From assembly GCF_001400735.1 (NCBI RefSeq), contig NZ_LJPW01000147.1, positions 45,795 through 109,794 on the forward strand: a DNA stretch of 64,000 nucleotides. The letters run 5' to 3'. Numbering within the stretch: position 1 is the first letter of the stretch; each line of letters starts with the position of its first letter. Shown piece by piece: positions 8,543 to 17,811 of the stretch. Both the position numbers and the translations under genes were made by a program. Under the pieces are notes generated by a model, which saw only the letters and a program-made list of their open reading frames with translations, did no database searches and was not told the DNA's origin. This DNA is from Pseudomonas caricapapayae. Lineage in GTDB: Bacteria; Pseudomonadota; Gammaproteobacteria; Pseudomonadales; Pseudomonadaceae.

Positions 8543-9802
8543 TCAAGCCAAGGTGTTCTTGCGCACATGACCACCTTGAACAATCATTGCCAGGTGCTCG
8601 CCCTGACCGACCAGGCAACTGATATCGCTCAGCGGGTCGCCATCCACCACCAGCAGATCAGCGATCGCACCGGCGGCGATGCAACCCAATTCGCCCTCAC
8701 GCTGAAGTATCTGCGCCGCAACACTTGTTGCACTGCGCAGCGCCGCCAGATTGCCGAGCAGCTCGGCGCGAATCTTCAGTTCGTGGGTCTGGTACTCGTG
8801 CATTTCGCCCAGTAAATCCGAGCCGTAACCCATCGGGACGCCTGCTTCGGCAAACAGCAGCAGGGCATTGCGCCCGGCCTGTCGCACGTCTTCGATCTTG
8901 GCCACCGAGTCCGCTGGCAGGCCGAAGCGTTCGCCATACTCGGCAAGCATTTCATAGGTGACCTGAGTCGGCACCGCAAATGCGCCTTTTTCGGCCATCA
9001 GTCGGGCGGTGTCGGCATCCACCAGATTGCCGTGCTCGATGGTTCTTACGCCGCATTCGATGGCACGGCGAATCGCCCGAGCGGTGTAGGCATGCGCCAT
9101 GACGTAGGTGTTCGCGGCAGCGGCCTCATCGACGATGGCGCGGATTTCAGCTTCGCTGTATTGGGTGTTGGCAATCGGGTCGGTTGGCGAAGAAACACCG
9201 CCCGAAGCCATGATCTTGATCTGGTTGGCGCCCTGTTGCAGCTCTTCGCGCACGGCCAGACGCACGTTGTCGACGCCATCCACCACCCGCGCGATGGCCC
9301 CGGCCCGGAAACAGCACGAGCAGGGCTCATTGAGCAGCAGTTCGCCCCGAGCGCGCATGTCGCCGTGGCCACCGGTCTGCGACAGTGCCTTGCCCGAAGC
9401 GAAGATCCTCGGCCCGGGAATAAGCCCCATCTGGATTGAACGCGCCAGCGCCCAGTCGGCACCGCCGGCATCGCGCACGGTGGTGAAACCGCGGTTGAGC
9501 ATCGCCGCCAGAATCGGCAAGGCGCGGTACATGATGATTGCGTTGGGTTGCAGGGCATTCATGCCCAGGTTGGCGTTGGAAGCCAGCACATGCACATGGC
9601 AGTCGATCAGACCCGGCATCAGGGTTCTGCCGCCCAGATCCATGACCTCAGTGCCAGCCGGGGCCGGCTCACCTTCGGCACGCACGTCGACAATGCGTTC
9701 GCCCTCGATCACGACTTCCTGGCCGGAAATCAATTGCCCTTTTTGCAGGTCCAGCAGACGGCCGTTGCGCAGGATCAGGCGTGTAGGATCAGCAATACTC
9801 AT
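8543..9802 (-). CDS. Metal-dependent amidohydrolase (imidazolonepropionase/prolidase-like)
   Basis: A 419-residue amidohydrolase-superfamily enzyme. It has the small N-terminal beta domain (LILRNGRLLDL), the metal-binding HxH in GLIDCHVHV, further histidines in MAHAYTARA and IEHGNL, and the late metal-binding Asp in GYGSDLLGEM. Members hydrolyse amide bonds in cyclic amides or acyl-dipeptides; the substrate cannot be read from the sequence. The start ATG overlaps the stop of the upstream MFS gene by 4 bases (ATGA), so transporter and hydrolase are translationally coupled and probably handle the same nutrient. Confidence 0.88.
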   Translation of the reverse strand: MSIADPTRLILRNGRLLDLQKGQLISGQEVVIEGERIVDVRAEGEPAPAGTEVMDLGGRTLMPGLIDCHVHVLASNANLGMNALQPNAIIMYRALPILAAMLNRGFTTVRDAGGADWALARSIQMGLIPGPRIFASGKALSQTGGHGDMRARGELLLNEPCSCCFRAGAIARVVDGVDNVRLAVREELQQGANQIKIMASGGVSSPTDPIANTQYSEAEIRAIVDEAAAANTYVMAHAYTARAIRRAIECGVRTIEHGNLVDADTARLMAEKGAFAVPTQVTYEMLAEYGERFGLPADSVAKIEDVRQAGRNALLLFAEAGVPMGYGSDLLGEMHEYQTHELKIRAELLGNLAALRSATSVAAQILQREGELGCIAAGAIADLLVVDGDPLSDISCLVGQGEHLAMIVQGGHVRKNTLA

Positions 9803-11109
9803 TGGAAAGCTCCAGACAAGGGACGATGGGCAGCAGGCGCACGGTCGCGATACAGCAGCGCACCAATACCGCTGACGGCGGCAGCGAACATGATGTAGAA
9901 CGCGGGTGCCAGGTTGCTGCCGGTCGAGGCAATCAGCCAGGTGATGGTGAAGGTGGCAAAGCCGCCGAAAATGGTGACGGCAAAGTTGTAGGCGACAGAG
10001 AGCCCGGTGGACAGCACGTGGGTGGGCAGCAACTCGCCGAAAGCCGCGAGGATCGAGCCGATGTAAGCGGAAATCAGCAGGCCGAGCACCAGTTCAAAGA
10101 CCAGCAGCGAAAACAGCCCTGGCATCTGGTTGATGAACAGGAACATCGGATAGGCGCTGAAAAAGATGGCCATCGCCGAGCCAAGTAACCAGGGGCGATG
10201 CCCGCTGCGGTCTGCCAGGGCACCGACAATCGGTGTGGCGACGATCAGCACCGCGCCGCCCATCATGCCTGCGCTGAAGCCCATCCATGAAGGCAAGCCA
10301 ATCACACGCTGGGCGTAGGAAGGAATGTAGAACAGGATCGCGTAAGTACAGACCGTCCAGAGCACGACCAGTGAAAAGCTTATCAGCGTCTGGCGCGGGT
10401 AGGTCCTGATGACTTCGCGAAGCGGGGATTCAACGGGGCTGGCCGCCTTGTAGGCCGGCGTCTCATCCACCCGGCTGCGAATATAGAAGCCGACCGGCCC
10501 GATCAGTGTGCCAATCAGAAATGGCACCCTCCAACCCCAGCTTTCTAGCTGCGCCTGGGTCAGGTAACTGGACAGAATGGCACCCAGCGCAGAGCCGAGC
10601 AGCACCGCGACGCCGATGCTGGCCTGAATCCAGCTGGAGTAGAAGGCTTTCTTGCCGGGCGGAGCATGCTCGGTCAGAAATGCGGTGGCACTGCCCATCT
10701 CGCCACCGGCAGAGAACCCTTGCAGCAGTCGCGCCAGAACAATCAGCAGCGGAGCCAGATAGCCAATTTGCGCGAAGCTGGGCGTCAGTCCGATGATCAG
10801 TGTCCCCAGCGCCATCAGCAGGATGGTCAGTGACAACGCCGCCTTGCGCCCGCGCTTGTCGCTGTAGATACCGAGCACAATGCCGCCCACCGGGCGCATG
10901 AAAAAGCCCACCCCGAAGGTCGCCAGCGCCAGCAGGTAAGAGGTCAGCTCGCTGCCGCTGGGGAAAAAGACCTTGGCGATGATCACCGAAAAGAAGCTGT
11001 AGACCGTGAAGTCGAACCATTCCAGGCCATTGCCGATCACCGTAGCGGTCACCGCGCGGCGTGCCTTTTGTTCATGGGTGCGTGAAGCAGAGGATCGTAA
11101 TGTGCTCAC
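9799..11109 (-). CDS. MFS transporter of the metabolite:H+ symporter type
   Basis: An integral membrane protein of about 436 residues with twelve predicted helices, resembling ProP/ShiA-type metabolite:proton symporters (GNGLEWFDFTVYSFF at the first helix, GxxSDKRGRK loop between helices 2 and 3). I place the start at the GTG at 11109 because it has a strong ribosome site (AGGAG, about 8 bases upstream); an ATG 18 codons further up (11163) has none. The gene is coupled to the amidohydrolase by an ATGA overlap and lies downstream of a same-strand LysR gene, so uptake followed by hydrolysis of an amide-containing carbon source is likely. Confidence 0.85.
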   Translation of the reverse strand: MSTLRSSASRTHEQKARRAVTATVIGNGLEWFDFTVYSFFSVIIAKVFFPSGSELTSYLLALATFGVGFFMRPVGGIVLGIYSDKRGRKAALSLTILLMALGTLIIGLTPSFAQIGYLAPLLIVLARLLQGFSAGGEMGSATAFLTEHAPPGKKAFYSSWIQASIGVAVLLGSALGAILSSYLTQAQLESWGWRVPFLIGTLIGPVGFYIRSRVDETPAYKAASPVESPLREVIRTYPRQTLISFSLVVLWTVCTYAILFYIPSYAQRVIGLPSWMGFSAGMMGGAVLIVATPIVGALADRSGHRPWLLGSAMAIFFSAYPMFLFINQMPGLFSLLVFELVLGLLISAYIGSILAAFGELLPTHVLSTGLSVAYNFAVTIFGGFATFTITWLIASTGSNLAPAFYIMFAAAVSGIGALLYRDRAPAAHRPLSGAFQ

Positions 11110-11297
11110 TGAATAGGCTCCTGCATGCGATACACGCAGGGAGGCCCCCTGCAGTGGCTGCATTGATTAAGGGGCAGGGTTGATTTAAGTGCGGCTGAGT
11201 CAGGTCTTTTTGCCCGTTTCAGTCGAGATTAGGTGCTGGGCCGATTTTAAGAAAACGCTCATTGCGCAGGTTTGCATGCGCCAGATGCATGCAAGCG

Positions 11298-12209
11298 TCA
11301 TAGGTGGGGTGTCAGCGTGGCTATTTCATCTGTCAACCATTTCTCGAACGCTCGCGCAGCGCGCCGGGGCGTCTTGCCACTGGGTGTCAGCAGGTAATAA
11401 CCGCCTACTGCGCCGATGCTTTTTCGGCAGGCCGGCACCAGCGCACCGGATTGCACATGCCGGTCGATCATGGGCTGCCAGCCGAGCACGATGCCATGAC
11501 CAGCGACCGCCAGGTCGACCAGCACCGGATACAGGTTGACGGTCATGCGCTTGCGGATCAGCGAGGCATCGACTCCCTGACGTCCGAACCAGTCTCCCCA
11601 GGACAGCCATTGACGTTGTCCGTCTTCCAGCATCAGCAGGCAGTGATCCAGCAACTCTGCTGGCTCCAGCAGCCGACCGTTCAGGTAGCCAGGCGAGCAA
11701 TAGGCATTTACCGATTCGGCGAACAGCAGGCGGCTGTCGAGCCCCGTCGGCGAGCCTTCGCGCAGGAAATACAGCGCCAGATCGAATTCGGCGCGGATCA
11801 GCGAGTCCAGCCCATCGACCACGCGCAAGCGGATATCCACAGCCGGAAAGGCATCGCGATAGCGCCCCAGCAAAGGCCCCAGCCACAGTGCAGCCACGCC
11901 ACTGGAACAGGCCAGGGTCAACTGTTGTTCGCCGCTGTGGGTGATGACTTGCGCCGTGGCCTCGGCACACAGCGTCAGCACCCGCTGGATCTGCTCGGCG
12001 TAAATCTGCCCGGCGACGGTCAGGTGAATGCGCTTGTGCTCACGGCGAAACAGCGCCCGGCCGAGAAACTCCTCCAATTGCGCCACCTGACGACTGATCG
12101 CACTTTGTGTCAGGTTCAGTTCGATGGCGGCACGGGTAAAGCTGCCATGCCGTACGGCGGCTTCGAAGGCGATCAGGTTCTGCAAGGGCGGAAGGGGTTC
12201 GATGCGCAC
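11298..12209 (-). CDS. LysR-type transcriptional regulator (GcvA-like)
   Basis: A 303-residue LysR regulator. The N-terminal winged helix-turn-helix spans about residues 8-65 (FEAAVRHGSFTRAAIELNLTQ then SAISRQVAQLE), followed by an effector-binding periplasmic-protein-like domain. The start is GTG at 12209, with AGGAG a few bases upstream. It lies between a second LysR gene (24 bases upstream, same strand) and the MFS/amidohydrolase pair, which it may control. Effector unknown. Confidence 0.88.
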   Translation of the reverse strand: MRIEPLPPLQNLIAFEAAVRHGSFTRAAIELNLTQSAISRQVAQLEEFLGRALFRREHKRIHLTVAGQIYAEQIQRVLTLCAEATAQVITHSGEQQLTLACSSGVAALWLGPLLGRYRDAFPAVDIRLRVVDGLDSLIRAEFDLALYFLREGSPTGLDSRLLFAESVNAYCSPGYLNGRLLEPAELLDHCLLMLEDGQRQWLSWGDWFGRQGVDASLIRKRMTVNLYPVLVDLAVAGHGIVLGWQPMIDRHVQSGALVPACRKSIGAVGGYYLLTPSGKTPRRAARAFEKWLTDEIATLTPHL

Positions 12210-12233
12210 GGTCGCTCCTGTTGCGGGCAGGTT

Positions 12234-13139
12234 TTACAAGGGGTCGGGAAACGGCGTCGACAGCAGCCAGTCCCTGAATACGCACAGCGCTGGCAGGTTC
12301 TGAAAACGTGTCGCGTACGCCAGATAATAATTACGTCCGCTGTCCATAGGCTCGAACAGCGTGACCAGCTCGTCGCTGTTGAGTTCGTCCTGCACCAGAA
12401 TCCGCGGCACCAGCGCGATACCGATGCCGGCCGCTACGGCCTGGATCAAATGCGAGGTCAACTCGAAGCTCGGCCCGAGGCGCATGATCTGATGGGCAAG
12501 ACGGTTACTGTCAAACCAGTCCGACCAGGCATTGGGCCGCGATACCACACTCAGCAGCGAATGCTGGGCAACCTGCGCCGGGGTCATCGACCGGTATCCG
12601 GCAAGCGCAGCAGGACTGGCAATGACGACCAGTTTCTCGCTGACCAGCGGATGGGAAACATATCCGGGCCAGTTGCCATCGCCCGCACAGATAATCGCGT
12701 TCATCTCGCTGGCCGCCGGCGTCAGGTCGGCATGCACGATGCGTGAGTGGAGATGCACCACATAGCCCGGATGCCGGGTGTAAAAGTCATTCATCCGCGG
12801 CAGCAGCCATTTGGAGCCGAAAGTCGGCAGCACGGCCAGATGCAGCGTACCGCCCTCGGTCTTGTGCGCGATGGTTTGCAGGGTTGCACTGCGAATACGA
12901 CCCAGTGCGGCGGCCAGCTCATGCTGGTACAGCGCCCCGGCAGGGGTCAATTCGATACGCCTGCCATCGCGCTTGAACAGCTCGACTTCCAGTTGCGCCT
13001 CCAGCGCCTGCACCTGACGGCTGATGGCGCTCTGGGTCAAGGCCAGTTCGTCTGCGGCCTTGGTAAAGCTGCCATGCCGGGCAGCGGCCTCGAAGGCAAG
13101 CAACAGTGACATGGAGGGCGTCAGTCTTCTGGTGTTCAT
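12234..13139 (-). CDS. LysR-type transcriptional regulator
   Basis: A 301-residue LysR regulator very similar in layout to its downstream neighbour (HTH about residues 9-66, FEAAARHGSFTKAADELALTQ), suggesting an old duplication. It is divergent from the FAD/Fe-S dehydrogenase gene across about 150 bases, the classical arrangement for a LysR protein controlling the divergent gene, which is its most likely target. The upstream region carries the shared promoters. Effector unknown; a 2-hydroxyacid is plausible from the target. Confidence 0.88.
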   Translation of the reverse strand: MNTRRLTPSMSLLLAFEAAARHGSFTKAADELALTQSAISRQVQALEAQLEVELFKRDGRRIELTPAGALYQHELAAALGRIRSATLQTIAHKTEGGTLHLAVLPTFGSKWLLPRMNDFYTRHPGYVVHLHSRIVHADLTPAASEMNAIICAGDGNWPGYVSHPLVSEKLVVIASPAALAGYRSMTPAQVAQHSLLSVVSRPNAWSDWFDSNRLAHQIMRLGPSFELTSHLIQAVAAGIGIALVPRILVQDELNSDELVTLFEPMDSGRNYYLAYATRFQNLPALCVFRDWLLSTPFPDPL

Positions 13140-13293
13140 TCATAAAACTCATGGAAAAACGACATCTTTTACGTTTGCACTGAAGTACGACACACCGGAG
13201 AATCGCGATAACCGTTGATAACGCCATGCATACGAGCGTTTCGAAGCATACGTGCTTTGCATATAAAACGCCTAGCCAGCCAGGAAGACCACC

Positions 13294-16200
13294 ATGATTG
13301 CGCAGTTGAAACCGACCTCCGTGCAGGCCGGTCACTATGACCGTTTCCTCAATGCCCTGGTGGAGGGCGGCTTTCGCGGCGAAATAGCCAGGGACCACGG
13401 ATCGCGTACGGTGCTGGCCACCGACAACTCGATCTACCAGCGCCTGCCACAGGCGGCGGTGTTCCCGATGGACAGCCATGATGTCGCAATCGTCGCCCGG
13501 CTGGCTGCGCGACCCGAGCATAGACAGGTAGTGCTTACCCCGCGTGGTGGCGGTACCGGGACCAACGGACAGTCATTGACCGACGGCGTGGTGGTCGATT
13601 TGTCGCGGCACATGAATCACATTCTTGAAATCAACGTCGAAGAACGCTGGGTACGGGTGCAGACCGGGGTGGTCAAAGACCAGCTTAACGCCGCGCTCAA
13701 GCCTCACGGGCTGTTTTTTGCGCCCGAACTGTCCACCTCCAACCGCGCCACCGTCGGTGGCATGATCAACACCGATGCCAGCGGGCAGGGCAGTTGCACC
13801 TACGGCAAGACCCGCGATCACGTGCTTGAACTGTCAACAGTGTTATTGGGCGGTTCGTACGTCAACACACAGGCATTGAGTGCAGAGCAACTAGCCAGCG
13901 AACAGACACGCGTCGACCGGGCTGGCGATGTGTATCGCTGCGCTCGACAGATTGCCGATACTCAGGCGCAATTGATCAAGGACGTTTTCCCGCCCCTCAA
14001 CCGCTGCCTGACCGGTTACGATCTGGCGCACCTGCGCGAGGAGGACGGGCGCTTCAATCTCAACAGCGTGCTGTGCGGTTCTGAGGGGTCATTGGGTTTT
14101 ATCGTCGAAGCCCGGCTCAACGTATTGCCGATCCCCAAGCACTCGATTCTGGTCAACGTTCGCTACGCTGGCTTCATGGACGCCCTGCGGGACGCCAAGG
14201 CATTGATGGCGCACAAGCCGCTGTCCATCGAGACTGTAGACTCCAAGGTGTTGATGCTGGCCATGCAGGATATCGTCTGGCACGGCGTAGCCGAGTATTT
14301 CCCGCAAGACCCCGCCACGCCCACCCTTGGCATCAACCTGATCGAATTCAGCGGCGATGAACCGGGCGAAGTGGAGCAGCGTGTCCATGCATTCGTCGCC
14401 CACTTGCAAAAAGATACGTCGGTGGTTCGTCTTGGCCATACGCTTGCAACCGGCAGCGCTGCAGTCAACCGCGTCTACGCCATGCGCAAGCGTTCGGTGG
14501 GGCTACTCGGCAACGTCAAGGGCGAAGCTAGACCGCAGCCATTTGTCGAAGACACAGCGGTGCCGCCGGAGAATCTCGCTGACTATATTCAGGAGTTTCG
14601 TGCGCTGCTGGACAGCTACGGTCTGCAATACGGCATGTTCGGCCATGTTGATGCAGGCGTGCTGCATGTGCGGCCGATACTGGACATGAAAGACCCCGCG
14701 CAGGCGGCTCTGATCCGCCCGATCTCCGACGCCGTTGCCGCGCTGACCAGACGCTATGGCGGTCTGCTGTGGGGTGAACATGGCAAGGGCCTGCGCTCGC
14801 AATACGTGCCTGAGTATTTCGGCGAGTTGTATCCTGCGTTGCAGGCGCTCAAGGCCGCGTGCGACCCGTTCAATCAGCTCAACCCCGGCAAGATCGCCAC
14901 GCCTGCGACCTTGCCCGAAGCACGCCTGACGCTGGTGGACGAAGTGATGCTGCGCGGCGATCTGGACCGCAAGATCGACGAACGTGTCTGGCAAAGCTAC
15001 GACAGCGCGCTGCATTGCAATGGCAATGGTGCCTGTTACAACTACGACACTGACGATGCCATGTGCCCGTCCTGGAAGGCCACGCGTGATCGTATTCATT
15101 CACCCAAGGGCCGCGCTTCGCTGGTCAGGGAGTGGCTGCGTCTGCAAGGCGAGCAGGACGTGAACGTCCTGACGGCCAGTGCCAGGGCACGTAATGCCAG
15201 TGTGCTGAAGAGCCTTGCCGAGCGGACCGTCAACAGCGTAGCCAGAGTGGCGGGGCAGCAGGACTTCTCCCACCAGGTCTACGATGCGATGGCTGGTTGC
15301 CTGGCGTGCAAGTCCTGCGCGGGGCAGTGCCCGGTCAAGGTCAACGTACCCGAGTTCAGATCGCGCTTTCTGGAGCTGTACCACAGCCGTTACCTGCGCC
15401 CGATCAAGGACTATCTGATTGGCTCGCTGGAGTTCAGCATTCCCTATCTAGCGCGCTTCCCCAAGCTGTATAACGCGGTCATGGGCGCAAAACCGGTGCG
15501 TTACCTCTTCGAACATGTTGCCGGTATGGTTGATAGCCCATTGCTCAGCCTGATGGACTTTCGCGCAGCCTGCGCGCGCTGGAATGTCGGCATTGCCACC
15601 CCGCAGCGTCTGGCCGCGTTGAGCGAGCAGGAGCGCAAGCGTACGGTAGTGCTGGTTCAGGATGCGTTCACCCGATACTTTGAAACCCCGCTGGCGGCAG
15701 ACTGGCTGGAACTGATCTCGCGCATGGGTTATCAGGTTTATCTCGCACCGTTCGCTCCCAATGGCAAGCCGCTGCACGTGCAGGGTTTTCTGGCCGCGTT
15801 CGAAAAGGCTGCCAGTTTCAACAGCCGGTCGCTTGGCAAGCTGGCTGGGTACGGCATTCCGCTGATCGGTCTGGACCCGGCCATGACCCTGGTGTATCGC
15901 CAGGAGTACAGCAAGACGCTGGGCAGCGATAATGTGCCGTCGGTCATGCTCCCGCAGGAGTGGCTTGCGTCTGCGCTTGAGGAAAAACACGACGCTCCGT
16001 CAGGTGAGACTTACTACTTTCTGCCGCATTGCACCGAAAAGACCAACGAGCCTGCCAGTGTCGGCCTTTGGCAGCAAGCCTTCGCTCGCGCCGGGCTCAG
16101 GCTTGATGTGCTGGCCAGCGGTTGCTGTGGCATGTCCGGCACTTATGGGCATGAAACCCGAAACGCAAAAACCAGCGACACGATCTACAGCCAGTCCTGG

Positions 16201-16341
16201 CAGCCACTGGTTGCGCGCCATGGTGATGAAGGCCGACTGGTCGCCGATGGGTATTCATGTCGCAGCCAGGTCAAACGCCAGGATGGCAAGACGGTGCAGC
16301 ATCCGCTGCAGATTCTGCTGGAGCGAGTGCGGGCGCTGTGA
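13294..16341 (+). CDS. FAD-binding and Fe-S D-2-hydroxyacid dehydrogenase (YdiJ-like)
   Basis: A 1,015-residue enzyme joining a PCMH-type FAD-binding domain (TPRGGGTGTNGQS, about 85-100), the FAD-linked oxidase C-terminal domain (to about 550) and an iron-sulfur part. The latter has the 4Fe-4S motif CLACKSCAGQCP (about 669-680) and a cysteine-rich CCGMSG segment near the end. This is the architecture of YdiJ/D-2-hydroxyglutarate dehydrogenases, which oxidise D-2-hydroxyacids and pass electrons to the respiratory chain. The length matches YdiJ (about 1,018). The start ATG follows an AGGAAGA ribosome site. A divergent LysR gene is the likely regulator. Downstream is a REP doublet. Confidence 0.9.
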   Translation: MIAQLKPTSVQAGHYDRFLNALVEGGFRGEIARDHGSRTVLATDNSIYQRLPQAAVFPMDSHDVAIVARLAARPEHRQVVLTPRGGGTGTNGQSLTDGVVVDLSRHMNHILEINVEERWVRVQTGVVKDQLNAALKPHGLFFAPELSTSNRATVGGMINTDASGQGSCTYGKTRDHVLELSTVLLGGSYVNTQALSAEQLASEQTRVDRAGDVYRCARQIADTQAQLIKDVFPPLNRCLTGYDLAHLREEDGRFNLNSVLCGSEGSLGFIVEARLNVLPIPKHSILVNVRYAGFMDALRDAKALMAHKPLSIETVDSKVLMLAMQDIVWHGVAEYFPQDPATPTLGINLIEFSGDEPGEVEQRVHAFVAHLQKDTSVVRLGHTLATGSAAVNRVYAMRKRSVGLLGNVKGEARPQPFVEDTAVPPENLADYIQEFRALLDSYGLQYGMFGHVDAGVLHVRPILDMKDPAQAALIRPISDAVAALTRRYGGLLWGEHGKGLRSQYVPEYFGELYPALQALKAACDPFNQLNPGKIATPATLPEARLTLVDEVMLRGDLDRKIDERVWQSYDSALHCNGNGACYNYDTDDAMCPSWKATRDRIHSPKGRASLVREWLRLQGEQDVNVLTASARARNASVLKSLAERTVNSVARVAGQQDFSHQVYDAMAGCLACKSCAGQCPVKVNVPEFRSRFLELYHSRYLRPIKDYLIGSLEFSIPYLARFPKLYNAVMGAKPVRYLFEHVAGMVDSPLLSLMDFRAACARWNVGIATPQRLAALSEQERKRTVVLVQDAFTRYFETPLAADWLELISRMGYQVYLAPFAPNGKPLHVQGFLAAFEKAASFNSRSLGKLAGYGIPLIGLDPAMTLVYRQEYSKTLGSDNVPSVMLPQEWLASALEEKHDAPSGETYYFLPHCTEKTNEPASVGLWQQAFARAGLRLDVLASGCCGMSGTYGHETRNAKTSDTIYSQSWQPLVARHGDEGRLVADGYSCRSQVKRQDGKTVQHPLQILLERVRAL

Positions 16342-16392
16342 CAGTTCAGGTTATCGTTGTGCACGCCCCAGCGTGGAGATGCGGTGGGGGAA

Positions 16393-16450
16393 GCTCCGCG
16401 TCTTAAAGAGGACGCGGAGCGTCCAGAACGGCATGACGACGCGGAGCGTC
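16393..16450. repeat. REP-like doublet with GACGCGGAGC hairpin
   Basis: A perfect 10-base inverted repeat, GCTCCGCGTC (16393-16402) and GACGCGGAGC (16411-16420), is followed by a second direct copy of GACGCGGAGCGTC at 16438-16450 (the first is at 16411-16423). This matches the style of intergenic REP elements common in fluorescent and plant-pathogenic pseudomonads. It lies between two convergent genes, where it could also act in transcript end stabilisation. Confidence 0.75.
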
Positions 16451-16522
16451 GCACGACAGTGTTATTTTCCAGCGCGGGAATGCCTTGCGTGATCCTCTGC
16501 GTCACAGATCTGTACCGCGCCG

Positions 16523-17410
16523 TTAAACCAGGTACTTGTTAAACCACCCCAGCGTTCGCTCCCACGCCAGTTTGGCCGCTGCTTCGTCATAACGCGGGGT
16601 CGAGTCATTGTGGAAACCGTGGTTGGCTCCCGGATAGATGAACGTTTCGTACGTCGTGCCCGCAGCTTTCAAGGCTTTTTCATAAACGGGCCAGCCTTCA
16701 TTGATGCGGGTGTCCAGTTCGCCATAGTGAATCATGACGGGCGCCTTGATCTTCACCACGTCTTCGGCGCTGGGCTGGCGGCCATAAAACGATACGGCAG
16801 CGCCCAGTTCGGGGTAAGCCACGGCGGCGGCATTGGCCACGCCACCGCCATAACAGAAACCGGTGATGCCGACCTTGCCGGTAGTCGCGTCATGCTTCAT
16901 CAGCCACTCGATAGCGGCGAAGAAATCGTTCATGAGCTTTTCCGGATCGACTGTCTGCTGAAGTTCTCGGCCCTTGTCGTCATTACCCGGATAACCGCCG
17001 ACCGAGGACAGGCCGTCGGGTGCGAGCGCGATGAAACCGGCTTTCGCTACACGGCGGGCAACGTCTTCGATATAGGGATTCAAACCGCGATTCTCGTGCG
17101 CCACAACCACTGCCGCTACTTTGCCGGCAGCTTTTGCCGGACGTACCAGATAGCCGCGAACCTGACCATGGCCCTTGGGCGAAGGGTAGGACACATACTC
17201 GGCAACAATGTCCGGATCGGTAAACTCCACCTGTTCGGCCAGCGCGTAATTGGGGCTCAACGAGGCGAGCAGCGCACTGGCAGTCAGGCCACCCAATGTG
17301 AACAGCGCTGCTCGATCGAGAAACTCGCGTCGATTGATCCTGCCATGTGCGTAGAAGTCATAAAGCTCAAGCAGTTCAGGCGCAAAGTCTTTTGCGGTGA
17401 GACGTTCCAT
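16523..17410 (-). CDS. Exported dienelactone hydrolase family protein (YghX-like)
   Basis: A 295-residue alpha/beta hydrolase of the dienelactone hydrolase family. The N-terminus carries a Tat-type signal (RREFL followed by a hydrophobic stretch ending NYALA, about residues 26-58). The catalytic Cys nucleophile is in GFCYGGG, the Asp in YGELDTRIN and the His in PGANHGF. It would hydrolyse an ester or lactone in the periplasm; the natural substrate is unknown. I chose the ATG at 17410, which has AAGGAAG upstream; the frame extends 24 codons further but without support. Confidence 0.85.
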   Translation of the reverse strand: MERLTAKDFAPELLELYDFYAHGRINRREFLDRAALFTLGGLTASALLASLSPNYALAEQVEFTDPDIVAEYVSYPSPKGHGQVRGYLVRPAKAAGKVAAVVVAHENRGLNPYIEDVARRVAKAGFIALAPDGLSSVGGYPGNDDKGRELQQTVDPEKLMNDFFAAIEWLMKHDATTGKVGITGFCYGGGVANAAAVAYPELGAAVSFYGRQPSAEDVVKIKAPVMIHYGELDTRINEGWPVYEKALKAAGTTYETFIYPGANHGFHNDSTPRYDEAAAKLAWERTLGWFNKYLV

Positions 17411-17811
17411 CGGTACGCTTCCTTCTGAATCATTCAGGGCTGCCTGCAGTTCGCCGGCTGTCGAGCACTGCGCGATCAACACAATGTACGGCCTCGATAG
17501 TATTTCCAGAAAATCGGGATCGCTACCGCAAAGTGACGAAAAACCCTCGTCGGCCCTCCATCAGCTTTACCGTGCGTCGTATCGCAGCGTCTGCCGACTG
17601 GCGGCGGACGGAAAAAATCAGGCCTCCGATCGCACTACTTATCATGACTGATGTCCATTTGACTCCTTCAGTCATGCCACACATCCGGGCCGGGCAGGCA
17701 AAAGATATTATCGGGTCGCTGTATCAAGCGGCGTCGGTTCAGGCCGACAACACATCATGATCTCAACCCTACGCTGATGGTCATATTCCACCTGCATTTC
17801 GAGATAACGTG
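17411..17811. other. Intergenic region between divergent hydrolase and diguanylate cyclase genes
   Basis: About 400 bases between two outward-facing genes. It must hold both promoters, but I can name no convincing -10/-35 pair, operator or small gene. Short open frames here have no ribosome site or recognisable product. Confidence 0.5.

Noticed and set aside
11304..12746. 480-codon open frame on the plus strand
   Set aside because: It lies opposite two clear LysR genes, is rich in Gln/Arg/His as antisense shadows of GC-rich genes are, and matches no protein family.
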